A stretch of 64,000 nucleotides of DNA, from positions 372,001 through 436,000 of the forward strand of contig NZ_JADILU010000003.1 of assembly GCF_015319355.1 (NCBI RefSeq), written 5' to 3'. The notes under the pieces were generated by a model. The model did no database searches. It saw nothing but the letters and a program-made list of their open reading frames with translations, and was not told the DNA's origin. Source of the DNA: Psychroserpens luteus. GTDB lineage: Bacteria; Bacteroidota; Bacteroidia; Flavobacteriales; Flavobacteriaceae. Each line of letters opens with the position of its first letter. Within the stretch, counting starts at the first letter, position 1. Position numbers and translations under genes: made by a program. Positions 24,078 to 32,851 of this stretch are shown here, in pieces.

Positions 24078-26832
24078 TTAAAGGAAAGGTTATACAAAAG
24101 GTAGAACCTTTATTTATTTCACTTTTAAAGTTAATTGTACCATCCATTAACTCTGTGTATTGCTTCACAATATTTAGTCCTAAACCAGTACCTTGGATAT
24201 TGGAAGCATTATTTGCACGATAAAAACGTTGAAACATATGGTCTTGATCTTCTGTTGGAATACCTATACCTTGATCTTTTATTTCAATGCATACTAACTG
24301 GTTTTTAACTTCTATTATAATGGTTATATCTTGTTGTTCTTCAGAATACTTTATAGCATTAGATACTAAGTTATACAGAATGTGTTTTAGTAATTTGATA
24401 TCTAAAATCACATTAATAGTGGAATGCTCACATTGAAAATTAATAATTTGACCTTCTTTTTTGATACCATCAATTTCTTCAATTAACGATTTAGAAAAAT
24501 CAATAAGATTGAATGACTCAGGATGCGCAGTTACTTTTCCTTCTTGCAACTTACTTAAAGAAAGGAAGTCATTAAGTATCACAACAAGATTTTTTACATT
24601 AGATCTAATTTTAGTTACATAACCTATTCTTTTATCTTCTTTTCCAGGCTCGTTTTGTTTTTCAATGAGTATTGCTGAAGACAGAATAGCACTTAAAGGA
24701 GTCCTAAATTCATGCGAAGCCATAGAGATGAACCTCGATTTTAATTCGCTTAATTCACGTTCTTTTTTTAACGTATTGAAAATTTCAAGTTCTGCTCTTT
24801 TTTGTAAGGTGATGTTATTATGAACTAACAATACGCGTTCTATTTGGTTCTCTTTGTTTAATAATGGTGTCGTATTGACTAGGTAATATCTATCTTGAAA
24901 TGTGATTTCAAAAGAGAGGTGTTCTCCATTAAACGTCTTTTTTATATTATTCTTAACTATTGTCTTTACATCTTCTGGAACTCCAGTAATTTTATTAAAT
25001 AAGGTTGATTTATTCATCAAATTTTTAAAGCCTAACTCTTCAAGTTCTTCACCATTAATAAATACAAGTGAAAAAGAGGAATCTATTACTGCTATAAACC
25101 CTTTTGGAAAGCAATGAGAAATATCATTAAGTAATTGCATACTACTTAAAGCTTTATTTTCAGCCTCCTTAGTTTCATTAATTTGGTCTTCAAGACTTAA
25201 GTTAGATTCTACTAATTTTTGAACAACTGTTGTTAATTCTTTGGTTCGTTCTGCTACCTTTTCTTCTAATTCTAGAGTATAATCACGAAGCTTTTCTTCA
25301 CTTTCTTTTAATTTTTCTTCTGCTAACTTCTGTTTTGTAATACTATTGGTTACACCTATTATGCGTTCTGGTTTGCCTTTTGAGTTTTTGAAAACCTTTC
25401 CTTTTTCTTGAAGCCAATGTATCGATAAATCAGGATGTGTTATTCTATATTGTACAGTATAATTACTGGTTTTTTTTATCGCTTCCGTTATTGCTAATTG
25501 TACCTTATCTCTATCTTCAGGATGTATATTATTTAAAAAAGCTTGATAAGTAGTTGTATGTTCTTCTGTTTCCATACCAAATAAAGAGTTTTGGTATTTG
25601 TCTCTTACTATTTTATCGGAAAGTAAATTCCAATCCCAAGAACCAAATTCGCCTGCTTCTAAAGTTAATCGGAGTCTTTGTTCATTTTCTAGAATCTTTT
25701 TTTCTGCATTTTCACTTTCGGTAATATCCCGTATGATGCATAAAAAATTATTGGTGTCTGTTTTAACTATTCGGGATTCAAAATGCGTAAGCTTTCCCAT
25801 AATGTTAAGGGAGTATTCTACTATTTGATTTTCTCTCGTTTTTTCGCAATCGGCAAATCCTTTTCTTATTTTCTCGCAAACTTTTTTTGGAAGTATCTTA
25901 TCAATATTATTACCTATGTGGTCCTCGTAAGGTGCTATAAGTTGGTAGTCTTCAGGAGCGTGAACCTCTAGATGATTTCCGTGTTTGTCATAAAGTATCA
26001 TGACGTCTGGTAAAGCTTCTAGTAAGGCTTGGGTTTTTTCTTGACTGTTTTTTAGTTTTAATTCAATGTTTTTATGCCTAGTAATATCTTGGATGGTACC
26101 ATATAGTTCTTCTGGCTTGCCTTCTGCATCATATTTTGTTACCCCTTTTGCCAGAATGTGTCTTACAGTGCCATCTGGTCTAACAATTCTTTGCTTGTGT
26201 TTATATGGTGTTTTATTTTTTACAGCATCGTTTATAGCTTGTATTGTATTTTTTTTATCTTCTGGATGAATAAAATCTCTTACAGTTTCTGAATTCAGTG
26301 TTTTATCTCCAGGAAGAAGATCAAGGATTCTGTAAAATTCATCGGACCAGTTTCTCTCGTTCGTTTTTATATTCCAATGCCAATTTCCTACATGTGCAAG
26401 GCGCTGAGCTTCTGCCATTCTGCTTTCACTAGCTAGTAATGCTTGTTTTGCAGACATACGCTCTGTAATATCTATTATAAAAGCAATTACAAGCTGTTTA
26501 TTATCAATTTCTGTAGGACTTAAACTTATTTCTAACGGAAATTGTGAACCATCTTTTTTCAATCCCCATAAATCCAAATCCTGTCCCATACGTCTTGATT
26601 TGGGTTTTTTTGCATAGTTGGTTCTATGGGATTCGTGATTTTTTTTGAATTTGTTTGGAATAAGATTTTCTACTGTTTTATTAATTAATTCTTGTTTGTT
26701 GTAACCAAACATTTGCTCGCATGCAGGATTGGCTTTAATAATAACACCACAATCATCAATGACCAAAATACCTTCTACGGAAGAATGGAAAATACTTTTA
26801 AAAAGGACATTATCTTTTAATTCATCTATCAT
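24058..26832 (-). CDS. Multi-PAS sensor histidine kinase
   Basis: 924 residues and no membrane segments, so a cytosolic sensor. At least four PAS/PAC modules are visible (about 1-125, 135-255, 260-370, 385-505), then a coiled coil, a further PAS-like region (about 560-690), a HisKA domain (FISMASHEFRTPLSAIL) and a HATPase domain with NLVSNAIKYS, DQGIGIP and GTGLGLNIV. There is no C-terminal receiver. The gene overlaps the receiver-Crp regulator, so they are an obvious cognate pair. PAS ligands cannot be predicted; no heme or Fe-S motif is evident by eye. Confidence 0.93.
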   Translation of the reverse strand: MIDELKDNVLFKSIFHSSVEGILVIDDCGVIIKANPACEQMFGYNKQELINKTVENLIPNKFKKNHESHRTNYAKKPKSRRMGQDLDLWGLKKDGSQFPLEISLSPTEIDNKQLVIAFIIDITERMSAKQALLASESRMAEAQRLAHVGNWHWNIKTNERNWSDEFYRILDLLPGDKTLNSETVRDFIHPEDKKNTIQAINDAVKNKTPYKHKQRIVRPDGTVRHILAKGVTKYDAEGKPEELYGTIQDITRHKNIELKLKNSQEKTQALLEALPDVMILYDKHGNHLEVHAPEDYQLIAPYEDHIGNNIDKILPKKVCEKIRKGFADCEKTRENQIVEYSLNIMGKLTHFESRIVKTDTNNFLCIIRDITESENAEKKILENEQRLRLTLEAGEFGSWDWNLLSDKIVRDKYQNSLFGMETEEHTTTYQAFLNNIHPEDRDKVQLAITEAIKKTSNYTVQYRITHPDLSIHWLQEKGKVFKNSKGKPERIIGVTNSITKQKLAEEKLKESEEKLRDYTLELEEKVAERTKELTTVVQKLVESNLSLEDQINETKEAENKALSSMQLLNDISHCFPKGFIAVIDSSFSLVFINGEELEELGFKNLMNKSTLFNKITGVPEDVKTIVKNNIKKTFNGEHLSFEITFQDRYYLVNTTPLLNKENQIERVLLVHNNITLQKRAELEIFNTLKKERELSELKSRFISMASHEFRTPLSAILSSAILIEKQNEPGKEDKRIGYVTKIRSNVKNLVVILNDFLSLSKLQEGKVTAHPESFNLIDFSKSLIEEIDGIKKEGQIINFQCEHSTINVILDIKLLKHILYNLVSNAIKYSEEQQDITIIIEVKNQLVCIEIKDQGIGIPTEDQDHMFQRFYRANNASNIQGTGLGLNIVKQYTELMDGTINFKSEINKGSTFCITFPLNEKKDE

Positions 26833-26862
26833 TTTTTATATTTTATAGATAGTCATTAACGT

Positions 26863-27918
26863 TTATATTTTAAATACGTCCATTTGTCTTAGTTTAGGTA
26901 AAGACGCAGGATATTTTTCTTGTATAAAATTAATTAATTGTTCTCGTATTTCACAACGCATAGTCCAAGTGTCTGAAGCGTTTTTCGCACTAAAAGTGGC
27001 ACGTATTTCTATGGCTTTTTCATTGCTGTTTGTCACCAAAAGTTCTCCTGTTTTTTTATCCCATAAAGGATGTTCTTTTAAAATAGCCATTAGTTTTGTT
27101 CTCAAATCGGCAACAGGAAAGGTGTAATCTACATAGAGAAAAACAGAACCAATTAATTCGGTAGAATTAAAGGTCCAGTTTACAAAAGAATGATCATTAA
27201 AATAATTAAGTGGCAAAACCAATCGTCTTTGATCCCATGTTTTAATAACAACATAGGTTAGCGTAATATCTTCTACGGTACCATATTCTCCTTCTATAAC
27301 AACTTCGTCGTCTATTTTAATAGGTTGAGTAAATGCAATTTGAAATCCGGTGATTAGGTTAGCAATTGATTTTTGAGCAGCTACACCTGCTATGATACCA
27401 ATGACACCTGCTGATGTAAGTATAGTGGTGCCTAGTTTTCTTACTTCAGGAATATTCCATAAAATAGCAGCTATAGCAAGTGTGAAAATAATAACAATGG
27501 AAAGACTCTTTAAAAACCGTAATTGCGTCAATACTTTTCTGTCCTTTGTTATATGATTACCGTTATTAGTGAATTTTTGTTTTACTATTTCTTCTACTGC
27601 ATTTAATGTAGCAATTATCATCCAAGATAAATTGATGATGATAAGACTTTCAATAATTTTATGCCAAAAGGAATTTAACTCTAGAATAGAAAGAGAACTG
27701 TAGATAAATAATATGGGTAAAAGAAATTTGGTAGGTGCTTTTAAATGCTTTAATAACTGTGCTTTTAAAACGGTTGGTTTTCTTTTGTTAGAAAATTTAA
27801 TAAGTGAAAATAAAATCCATCGTAAAATAAGACCTATTAATATACAGCTTAAGATTACTAAACTATACGTGATCCAAGATTCTAGATTGAGAGGTGTTTT
27901 TATGTTGTTTATAGTCAT
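26863..27918 (-). CDS. MscS-family mechanosensitive channel
   Basis: 351 residues with four or five membrane helices in the first 170. The pore helix and start of the beta domain are clear: ILTSAGVIGIIAGVAAQKSIANLITGFQIAFTQPIKIDDEVVIEGEYGTVEDITLTYVVIKTWD, followed by RRLVLPLNYF. The C-terminal cytosolic domain ends near QMDVFKI. Such channels release solutes on hypo-osmotic shock or couple membrane tension to signalling. It lies 30 bases upstream of the sensor kinase gene on the same strand and is probably the first gene of that operon. Confidence 0.9.
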   Translation of the reverse strand: MTINNIKTPLNLESWITYSLVILSCILIGLILRWILFSLIKFSNKRKPTVLKAQLLKHLKAPTKFLLPILFIYSSLSILELNSFWHKIIESLIIINLSWMIIATLNAVEEIVKQKFTNNGNHITKDRKVLTQLRFLKSLSIVIIFTLAIAAILWNIPEVRKLGTTILTSAGVIGIIAGVAAQKSIANLITGFQIAFTQPIKIDDEVVIEGEYGTVEDITLTYVVIKTWDQRRLVLPLNYFNDHSFVNWTFNSTELIGSVFLYVDYTFPVADLRTKLMAILKEHPLWDKKTGELLVTNSNEKAIEIRATFSAKNASDTWTMRCEIREQLINFIQEKYPASLPKLRQMDVFKI

Positions 27919-27957
27919 TTGATTATGTGAAATAGGCTAGTGTTCTTTCATTTAAAA

Positions 27958-27969
27958 AGACTTGGGTCA
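27958..27969 (-). promoter_or_regulatory. Degenerate FNR/CRP-type site before the MscS-kinase-regulator operon
   Basis: On the minus strand this reads TGACCCAAGTCT, 11 of 12 bases fitting the palindrome. At the standard spacing the sequence is TATTTCAC, a poor -7 box, and the implied start of transcription would almost touch the gene start. It may be a weak autoregulatory site or chance. Confidence 0.3.
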
Positions 27970-27972
27970 TCA

Positions 27973-28740
27973 TTACTTTTCTAATATAGTATGGTTTGCT
28001 TCTAGAGCTTTTTTTGTGGTTGTATAACCCAAATTGAAAATAGCATCAATGCTGTTCATATCAAAAGTGCCATAATTAATTAATTCTTCAGGAGAAATAA
28101 CCAAATCACAGTCTGGAAATTTTAACATAGATTCTGAAGCGACTTTAATTTTATAGGCTCTTTCTACTACACTATAAGAATGTTTTAAATCTTTAATGCT
28201 AATTTTTTTTAAAGGATTAACGTATATCCCAATAATTTTGTCACAGTCTTTTTTTAAGGGTTCTACAGGGAAATTGTTTAAAGTACCACCATCGATGTAG
28301 AACTTTCCATTAATCTCGGTTGGTGTAAAAACACCTGGGAAAGAAGCAGAAGCTATAATGGGTTTTATAAGTTGTCCTTTTTTGAATATTTTTAATGTGC
28401 CATCAATGACATTTGCTGCAGTTATAAATAACGATTTTTCTAATACATTAAAATCATCTATAGGAAAATACACTTTAAGGTCATCATAAAATTTTTCTGA
28501 ATTTATAAATCCAGGTTTATTGCGAGCATATCTAGTAGTTTGAAATATGGATATTGTTTTGAAGAAATTTAACATTTCAGACCAACTCACACCTGCTGCA
28601 TATAAAGCACCAATAATGGCTCCTGCACTTGTTCCTGAAATGTGTGTGGGTGAAATGCCAAACTCTTCTAAAGCTTTTATGGCACCTATATGAGCTGCGC
28701 CTCGAGCTCCTCCACCAGAAAGTACTAATCCTGTATTCAT
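27973..28740 (-). CDS. Patatin-like phospholipase
   Basis: 255 residues with the complete patatin signature: oxyanion-hole GGGARGAAHIG at the start, nucleophile elbow GTSAG, and catalytic Asp in the DGG motif (YIDGGTLNNFP). It has no signal peptide and should act as a cytosolic acyl hydrolase on phospholipid or storage lipid, releasing fatty acids. It has its own stress-type promoter although it lies in line with the genes around it. Confidence 0.92.
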   Translation of the reverse strand: MNTGLVLSGGGARGAAHIGAIKALEEFGISPTHISGTSAGAIIGALYAAGVSWSEMLNFFKTISIFQTTRYARNKPGFINSEKFYDDLKVYFPIDDFNVLEKSLFITAANVIDGTLKIFKKGQLIKPIIASASFPGVFTPTEINGKFYIDGGTLNNFPVEPLKKDCDKIIGIYVNPLKKISIKDLKHSYSVVERAYKIKVASESMLKFPDCDLVISPEELINYGTFDMNSIDAIFNLGYTTTKKALEANHTILEK

Positions 28741-28762
28741 CTATAAGTTGTATTGGTTAATA

Positions 28763-28805
28763 CAAAAGTATTAAGTTACTTATGAATAAATAATGATTAT
28801 TATCA
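28763..28805 (-). promoter_or_regulatory. FNR/CRP-type site and -7 box of the patatin gene
   Basis: TGATTATTATCA (28794-28805) is the FNR-like TGAT/ATCA variant. On the minus strand it is followed by a consensus TACTTTTG (28770 to 28763) with the 29.5-base spacing. The gene starts 22 bases further on. Confidence 0.7.
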
Positions 28806-28810
28806 GTTGA

Positions 28811-30247
28811 TTACAAAACTGGGCTAAATACTTTTGCTATTCCTTCTTTTAAACGATCTGTTTTGGGTCTTTTAAGATGTTGTTGATAGTCCATTTGGCT
28901 ACTTTTATTACAATCATTTAAAAAATCTTGTTTCAGTTCTTTGGTTATTTTGCTGTCGTAAATAAGCGCATTTACTTCATAATTTTGCTCAAAGCTTCTA
29001 ATATCTAGATTAGCAGTACCAATGGAAGTTAAGGCATCATCAGAAATAATGACTTTACTATGTAAAAAACCATCTGGATATAAGTAGATTTTGACTCCTG
29101 ATGCTAATAAATCTTCAAAGTAAGAACGCACATTCCATTTGACTAAAAAGCTATCTGAATTAGTCGATAGTAATACTCTAATATCAACGCCACTCATGGC
29201 TGCTACTTGTAATGCTTGTAGTATTGCTTCTCCAGGAATTATATATGGGTTCGTTATATAAACATATTGTTTTGCGCTATTAATTATTGAAAAATAAAGT
29301 TGTTGTATAGAAGAAAAATCAGAATCAGGACCACTAGCAACAATTTGCGCTACTGATTTTCCTAATGTTGAATGTTTTAATATGTATTTGGTGTTTAGTA
29401 GATTGTCTTTGCCACTTGCAAAACTCCAATCCATTGTAAAAACAGCTTGTAAGCTATTGACTATTGTACCTTTTAATTGCAGGTGCATATCGTACCATTT
29501 TCCTAAAACTGGATCGCCAGTTATATATTTGTCAGACACATTAATTCCGCCTGTAAAAGCCACAATACCATCAACAATAACAATTTTTCGATGGTTTCTG
29601 TAATTAATAGAAGAAAGTAGTCTACCTAGTTTCATTGGTAAAAAAGCATATACTTCTATGCCTTCTGCTTTAAGACTATTTATGTATGAGTTGCTTAATG
29701 TTCTGCTGCCTAAAGCATCATATAGAAAACGTACTTCGACACCTTTCTTTACTTTTTCTATTAATATGGTCTTAAATTTTTCGGCTAAATCACCTTCTTC
29801 AAAAATATAATACTGAATATGAATAAACTTTTCAGCCTTCTCTAAAGCTGCAAAAATAGCTTCAAAGGTCGCTTTTCCATTTTTTAATGGGATTAATTCG
29901 TTTCCTGTACTGGGTAAAAATTTGGATCCTTTTGTGATTAGTTTTGCCAACTTAATGTGCTCTTTAATCGCATTTGGAATAGTACTGTTTTTGGTGTTAT
30001 CCAGTTTACTATAATAATCTTCGACATTTGCGTAATATTTCGAAATCTCTTTGGTCTTTTTAAGTGTATAAAATTTGTTTTTTCTTCTATTACGTCCAAG
30101 AATAAAATAAAAAAGCATGCCTCCAACAGGAACGGTAAAAATGGCCAGTAGCCATGCTAAGGTTTTAGTTGGTCTTACGCCATAAAGCAATAACCTTCCC
30201 ATTAAAACAAATGCCAAAAGGAAATATAATATAATTGCTATTATCAT
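28811..30247 (-). CDS. cls: Cardiolipin synthase (phospholipase D family)
   Basis: 478 residues. Two N-terminal membrane helices include the GRLLLYGVRPTKTLAWLLAIF motif of bacterial Cls. Two HKD catalytic motifs follow: NHRKIVIVDGIVAFTGG (about residue 220) and LHSKVIISDDALTSIGTANLD (about residue 400). The enzyme joins two phosphatidylglycerols into cardiolipin. It lies four bases after a small periplasmic protein gene with which it must be co-transcribed. Confidence 0.94.
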   Translation of the reverse strand: MIIAIILYFLLAFVLMGRLLLYGVRPTKTLAWLLAIFTVPVGGMLFYFILGRNRRKNKFYTLKKTKEISKYYANVEDYYSKLDNTKNSTIPNAIKEHIKLAKLITKGSKFLPSTGNELIPLKNGKATFEAIFAALEKAEKFIHIQYYIFEEGDLAEKFKTILIEKVKKGVEVRFLYDALGSRTLSNSYINSLKAEGIEVYAFLPMKLGRLLSSINYRNHRKIVIVDGIVAFTGGINVSDKYITGDPVLGKWYDMHLQLKGTIVNSLQAVFTMDWSFASGKDNLLNTKYILKHSTLGKSVAQIVASGPDSDFSSIQQLYFSIINSAKQYVYITNPYIIPGEAILQALQVAAMSGVDIRVLLSTNSDSFLVKWNVRSYFEDLLASGVKIYLYPDGFLHSKVIISDDALTSIGTANLDIRSFEQNYEVNALIYDSKITKELKQDFLNDCNKSSQMDYQQHLKRPKTDRLKEGIAKVFSPVL

Positions 30248-30250
30248 AGT

Positions 30251-30850
30251 TTATTGTTTGTTGCTCGCAACGATTTCAAATTTAATGAGACCACCATCAA
30301 TGGTTGCTTTTTTTAAAATACCCATGTCGTAATAGTAGATGTTTTCATTTTCCTTTGAGTTTACTTTTTTATAAGTATGATTTCCCATTGCAATTATGGT
30401 ATTAAAACTACCATTTTGTTCTGAATAACAAGTATTAATGTTTACAGGTTCTTTAAAATACATCTGTACAGTAGAGTAGGAGATGGAATCATTTATGATG
30501 TTTTCATTCTTTCCATTTTTGACAACTTGATAACTGTCGTCCTCCCATTCTGTTACTGTTTTAGCATGTGGATTTTCATTTACAGTAATATTTACATTTG
30601 ACTTCTCTAACAATTCAGCTTCAAAAGTGACGTCATATTTATAATTGACGCGAATATCTTTTATGATTTTGGTTTCGATTGTTGTAGAACTTTGATAATG
30701 GATTTTAGAATCTTTGATTGTTCTAGTCGCTTTTAGGCTTCCAATTACTTTGTTGTTACGTACGATATCAAAGTATATTTTTTCTTCTGAAGGATTTGAA
30801 ACACTCCCTAAGTTCATAAAAAATATAATGAGTATTAAATTCTTAATCAT
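30251..30850 (-). CDS. Secreted beta-rich protein (DUF6134-like)
   Basis: 199 residues. A signal peptide (KNLILIIFFMNLGSVS) leads a beta-strand-rich body: YFDIVRNNKVIGSLKATR, many alternating hydrophobic strands, and ITVNENPHAKTVTEWEDDSYQV. I think it matches the flavobacterial DUF6134 family, but that is from memory. It probably lies in the periplasm or outer envelope. It heads a two-gene unit with cardiolipin synthase, four bases apart, behind a stress-type promoter, suggesting an envelope-lipid-related role. Confidence 0.65.
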   Translation of the reverse strand: MIKNLILIIFFMNLGSVSNPSEEKIYFDIVRNNKVIGSLKATRTIKDSKIHYQSSTTIETKIIKDIRVNYKYDVTFEAELLEKSNVNITVNENPHAKTVTEWEDDSYQVVKNGKNENIINDSISYSTVQMYFKEPVNINTCYSEQNGSFNTIIAMGNHTYKKVNSKENENIYYYDMGILKKATIDGGLIKFEIVASNKQ

Positions 30851-30887
30851 AAAACTGAGATAATGAGTTTAACTAATAGTTTATGTC

Positions 30888-30930
30888 GCAAATTACCATT
30901 TTAAAATAGAAAAGAATGTGACTTATGTCA
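30888..30930 (-). promoter_or_regulatory. FNR/CRP-type site and -7 region of the DUF6134-cls operon
   Basis: TGACTTATGTCA (30919-30930) is followed on the minus strand by TAATTTGC (30895 to 30888) at the standard spacing. The box contains TA and TTTG with one spacer base fewer than usual. Confidence 0.55.
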
Positions 30931-31192
30931 TTTCGAGAAGTAACTTCTATTCATGATTTAAGTCCATTAATTTTTTGCATGAAATAAATTTAAACCCAGT
31001 GAAATCAGCTGCTTTTTTGAGATTCAATTAGTTGCAAAAGCAGATATTAATATTAAACCTGTTGTTTAATAATGAAAGTAGATATTTTCTTCGGAAAGAG
31101 ATAAAGTATTTCAATAATTTAATAAGCATTAAGTCAGGTACCATAACTTATAAATTCCGTAGAAATTATTGTAATTAAAAAATCGAAAAACA
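30931..31192. other. AT-rich intergenic stretch
   Basis: Part of a 422-base divergent gap between the DUF6134-cls operon and the peroxiredoxin gene. Apart from the promoters at each end I see no frame, repeat or strong hairpin. Confidence 0.6.
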
Positions 31193-31235
31193 TGACCTAA
31201 GTCATTTCAGGAATTAACAACTATCTATAATTTTA
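31193..31235 (+). promoter_or_regulatory. FNR/CRP-type site and -7 box of the peroxiredoxin gene
   Basis: TGACCTAAGTCA (31193-31204), identical to the dps site, is followed by TAATTTTA (31228-31235) at the 29.5-base spacing. The peroxiredoxin start lies 38 bases beyond the box. Confidence 0.75.
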
Positions 31236-31272
31236 ACTTATTAATAATTGTTTAATAAATAATACAATAAAT

Positions 31273-31992
31273 ATGGAAACAATACAAGAACAAGAACAGA
31301 TAACTCCAATGCCAAGAATAGGTGATGAAGCTCCAAAATTTAAAGCAGTAACGACTCAAGGAGATATTAATTTTCCAGATGATTACGCAGGAGAATGGGT
31401 GATTTTGTTTAGTCATCCAGCAGATTTCACACCTGTATGTACTTCAGAATTTATAACATTTGCTCATTTAGAAGAGAAGTTTAGTAAAGCCAACTGTAAA
31501 TTAGTAGGACTATCTATTGATGGTTTATATAGCCACATTGCGTGGTTAAGAACCATTAAAGATAAAATTGAATTTAATGGAATGAAGAATGTTTCGGTTC
31601 AATTCCCTTTGATAGAAGATATATCAATGGAAGTAGCCAAGAAATATGGAATGATTCAACCTAATGAAAGCAAAACGCAAGCAGTAAGAGCTGTGTTTTT
31701 TATTGATCCAAAAGGGACTATTAGAGCTATAATTTACTATCCTTTAAGCTTAGGAAGAAATTTTGATGAGATTTATAGAGCTTTAATAGCTATGCAAACA
31801 GCAGATAAGTTTAATGTAGCAACACCAGCAGATTGGAATCCAGGTGACGATGTGATTGTATCTCCTGCAGGATCTTGTGGTGCAGCAGAAGCAAGAATGA
31901 CTTCTACTGAAGGTTTGGACTGTAAAGATTGGTTTTTCTGTACTAAGACATTAGATAAAGATACCGTTTTAGATAAAATTCTTAAAAAATAA
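31273..31992 (+). CDS. Prx6-like peroxiredoxin with extra C-terminal cysteines
   Basis: 239 residues. The peroxidatic Cys lies in HPADFTPVCTSEF and the resolving Arg region in QAVRAVFFIDP. The long C-terminal arm carries CGAAEARMTSTEGLDCKDWFFCTK; three further cysteines resemble the archaeal-type Prx6 subfamily, where a C-terminal Cys pair takes part in the catalytic cycle. It reduces hydrogen and organic peroxides. It is followed 15 bases on by a YceI-like lipoprotein gene and is the first gene of that unit. Confidence 0.92.
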   Translation: METIQEQEQITPMPRIGDEAPKFKAVTTQGDINFPDDYAGEWVILFSHPADFTPVCTSEFITFAHLEEKFSKANCKLVGLSIDGLYSHIAWLRTIKDKIEFNGMKNVSVQFPLIEDISMEVAKKYGMIQPNESKTQAVRAVFFIDPKGTIRAIIYYPLSLGRNFDEIYRALIAMQTADKFNVATPADWNPGDDVIVSPAGSCGAAEARMTSTEGLDCKDWFFCTKTLDKDTVLDKILKK

Positions 31993-32007
31993 TACTATTC
32001 TAATTTT

Positions 32008-32640
32008 ATGAAACAATTATTAAAAAAAACAGTTTATTTGGCTCTACTATTACTGATTTTATCTTGTAATAAGTCAAAAAAAGAAAAAACGGATACAATT
32101 GAGAATGTTAATATCGAGGAGAATCACTTATATTCTATAGATACTGCTGGTGTTTCAGTTTTATGGACAGCCTATAAGTTTACAGAAAAACTTGGTGTTA
32201 GCGGTAAGTTTGAAGACTTTAAATTTTCAGGAGTAGATAAAGCTAAATCTATTGAAAATTTACTAAAACAGTCTAAAATATCAATTGCTACAGCATCTGT
32301 AAATTCTAACTCAGAAATAAGAGATCCAAAATTAAGAACTTCTTTTTTTAAAGTTTTTAATACCAATACTATAGAAGGTTCAGTTTTAGAAGCAAATCAA
32401 GGAAAAGGAATTGTTAGTTTAAAGATGAATAATATGACACATTCTTTAGATTACACATATGCATTTAAAAATGATACATTAGTAATGACTGCCAAAATTG
32501 ATTTAAACACATGGAATGGACAAGAGGCAATGCAATCTTTAAACAAAGCATGCTATGAACTTCATACAGGAACCGATGGGATTTCAAAACTTTGGCCTGA
32601 TGTAGATGTGGAAATAAAACTTCCAGTTAAAACAAGATAG
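32008..32640 (+). CDS. YceI-like lipoprotein
   Basis: 210 residues. LLLILSCNKSKK is a typical lipobox with Cys followed by a charged linker. The body is a YceI-type lipocalin-like barrel: VSVLWTAYKFTEKLGVSGKFEDFKFSG at the start and alternating strands to VDVEIKLPVKTR. YceI proteins bind isoprenoid or other lipophilic chains in the periplasm. It shares a transcript with peroxiredoxin and is followed by a strong terminator. Confidence 0.85.
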   Translation: MKQLLKKTVYLALLLLILSCNKSKKEKTDTIENVNIEENHLYSIDTAGVSVLWTAYKFTEKLGVSGKFEDFKFSGVDKAKSIENLLKQSKISIATASVNSNSEIRDPKLRTSFFKVFNTNTIEGSVLEANQGKGIVSLKMNNMTHSLDYTYAFKNDTLVMTAKIDLNTWNGQEAMQSLNKACYELHTGTDGISKLWPDVDVEIKLPVKTR

Positions 32641-32671
32641 CGTTTCAATTAGTATAAACTTAAATAGAAAC

Positions 32672-32712
32672 AAAAAAGGAGGAGATGAAATGATTCGTCT
32701 CCTCCTTTTTTT
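32672..32712 (+). terminator. Terminator after the prx-yceI unit (copy A of a near-identical pair)
   Basis: A GGAGGAGA/TCTCCTCC hairpin with flanking A and T runs. Its 28-base core (32678-32705) recurs with a single change at 37744-37771, so the efflux operon is bracketed by two copies. Confidence 0.9.
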
Positions 32713-32771
32713 AATTACATCAAAACTAAAGACAACATTTATATGTGGCTATAGCCTTTTTTTCTTTGATA

Positions 32772-32814
32772 TGATTTAAGTCATTATAATTGAATGAGTG
32801 AAGACCTATTTTTG
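32772..32814 (+). promoter_or_regulatory. FNR/CRP-type site and -7 box of the efflux operon
   Basis: TGATTTAAGTCA (32772-32783) is followed by a perfect TATTTTTG (32807-32814) at 29.5 bases. Transcription should begin near 32821, which excludes the ATG at 32819 and points to the ATG at 32852 as translation start of the TolC gene. Confidence 0.75.
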
Positions 32815-32851
32815 AAGAATGATTTTAAGTAAGTATTTTTTTATAAAACAG

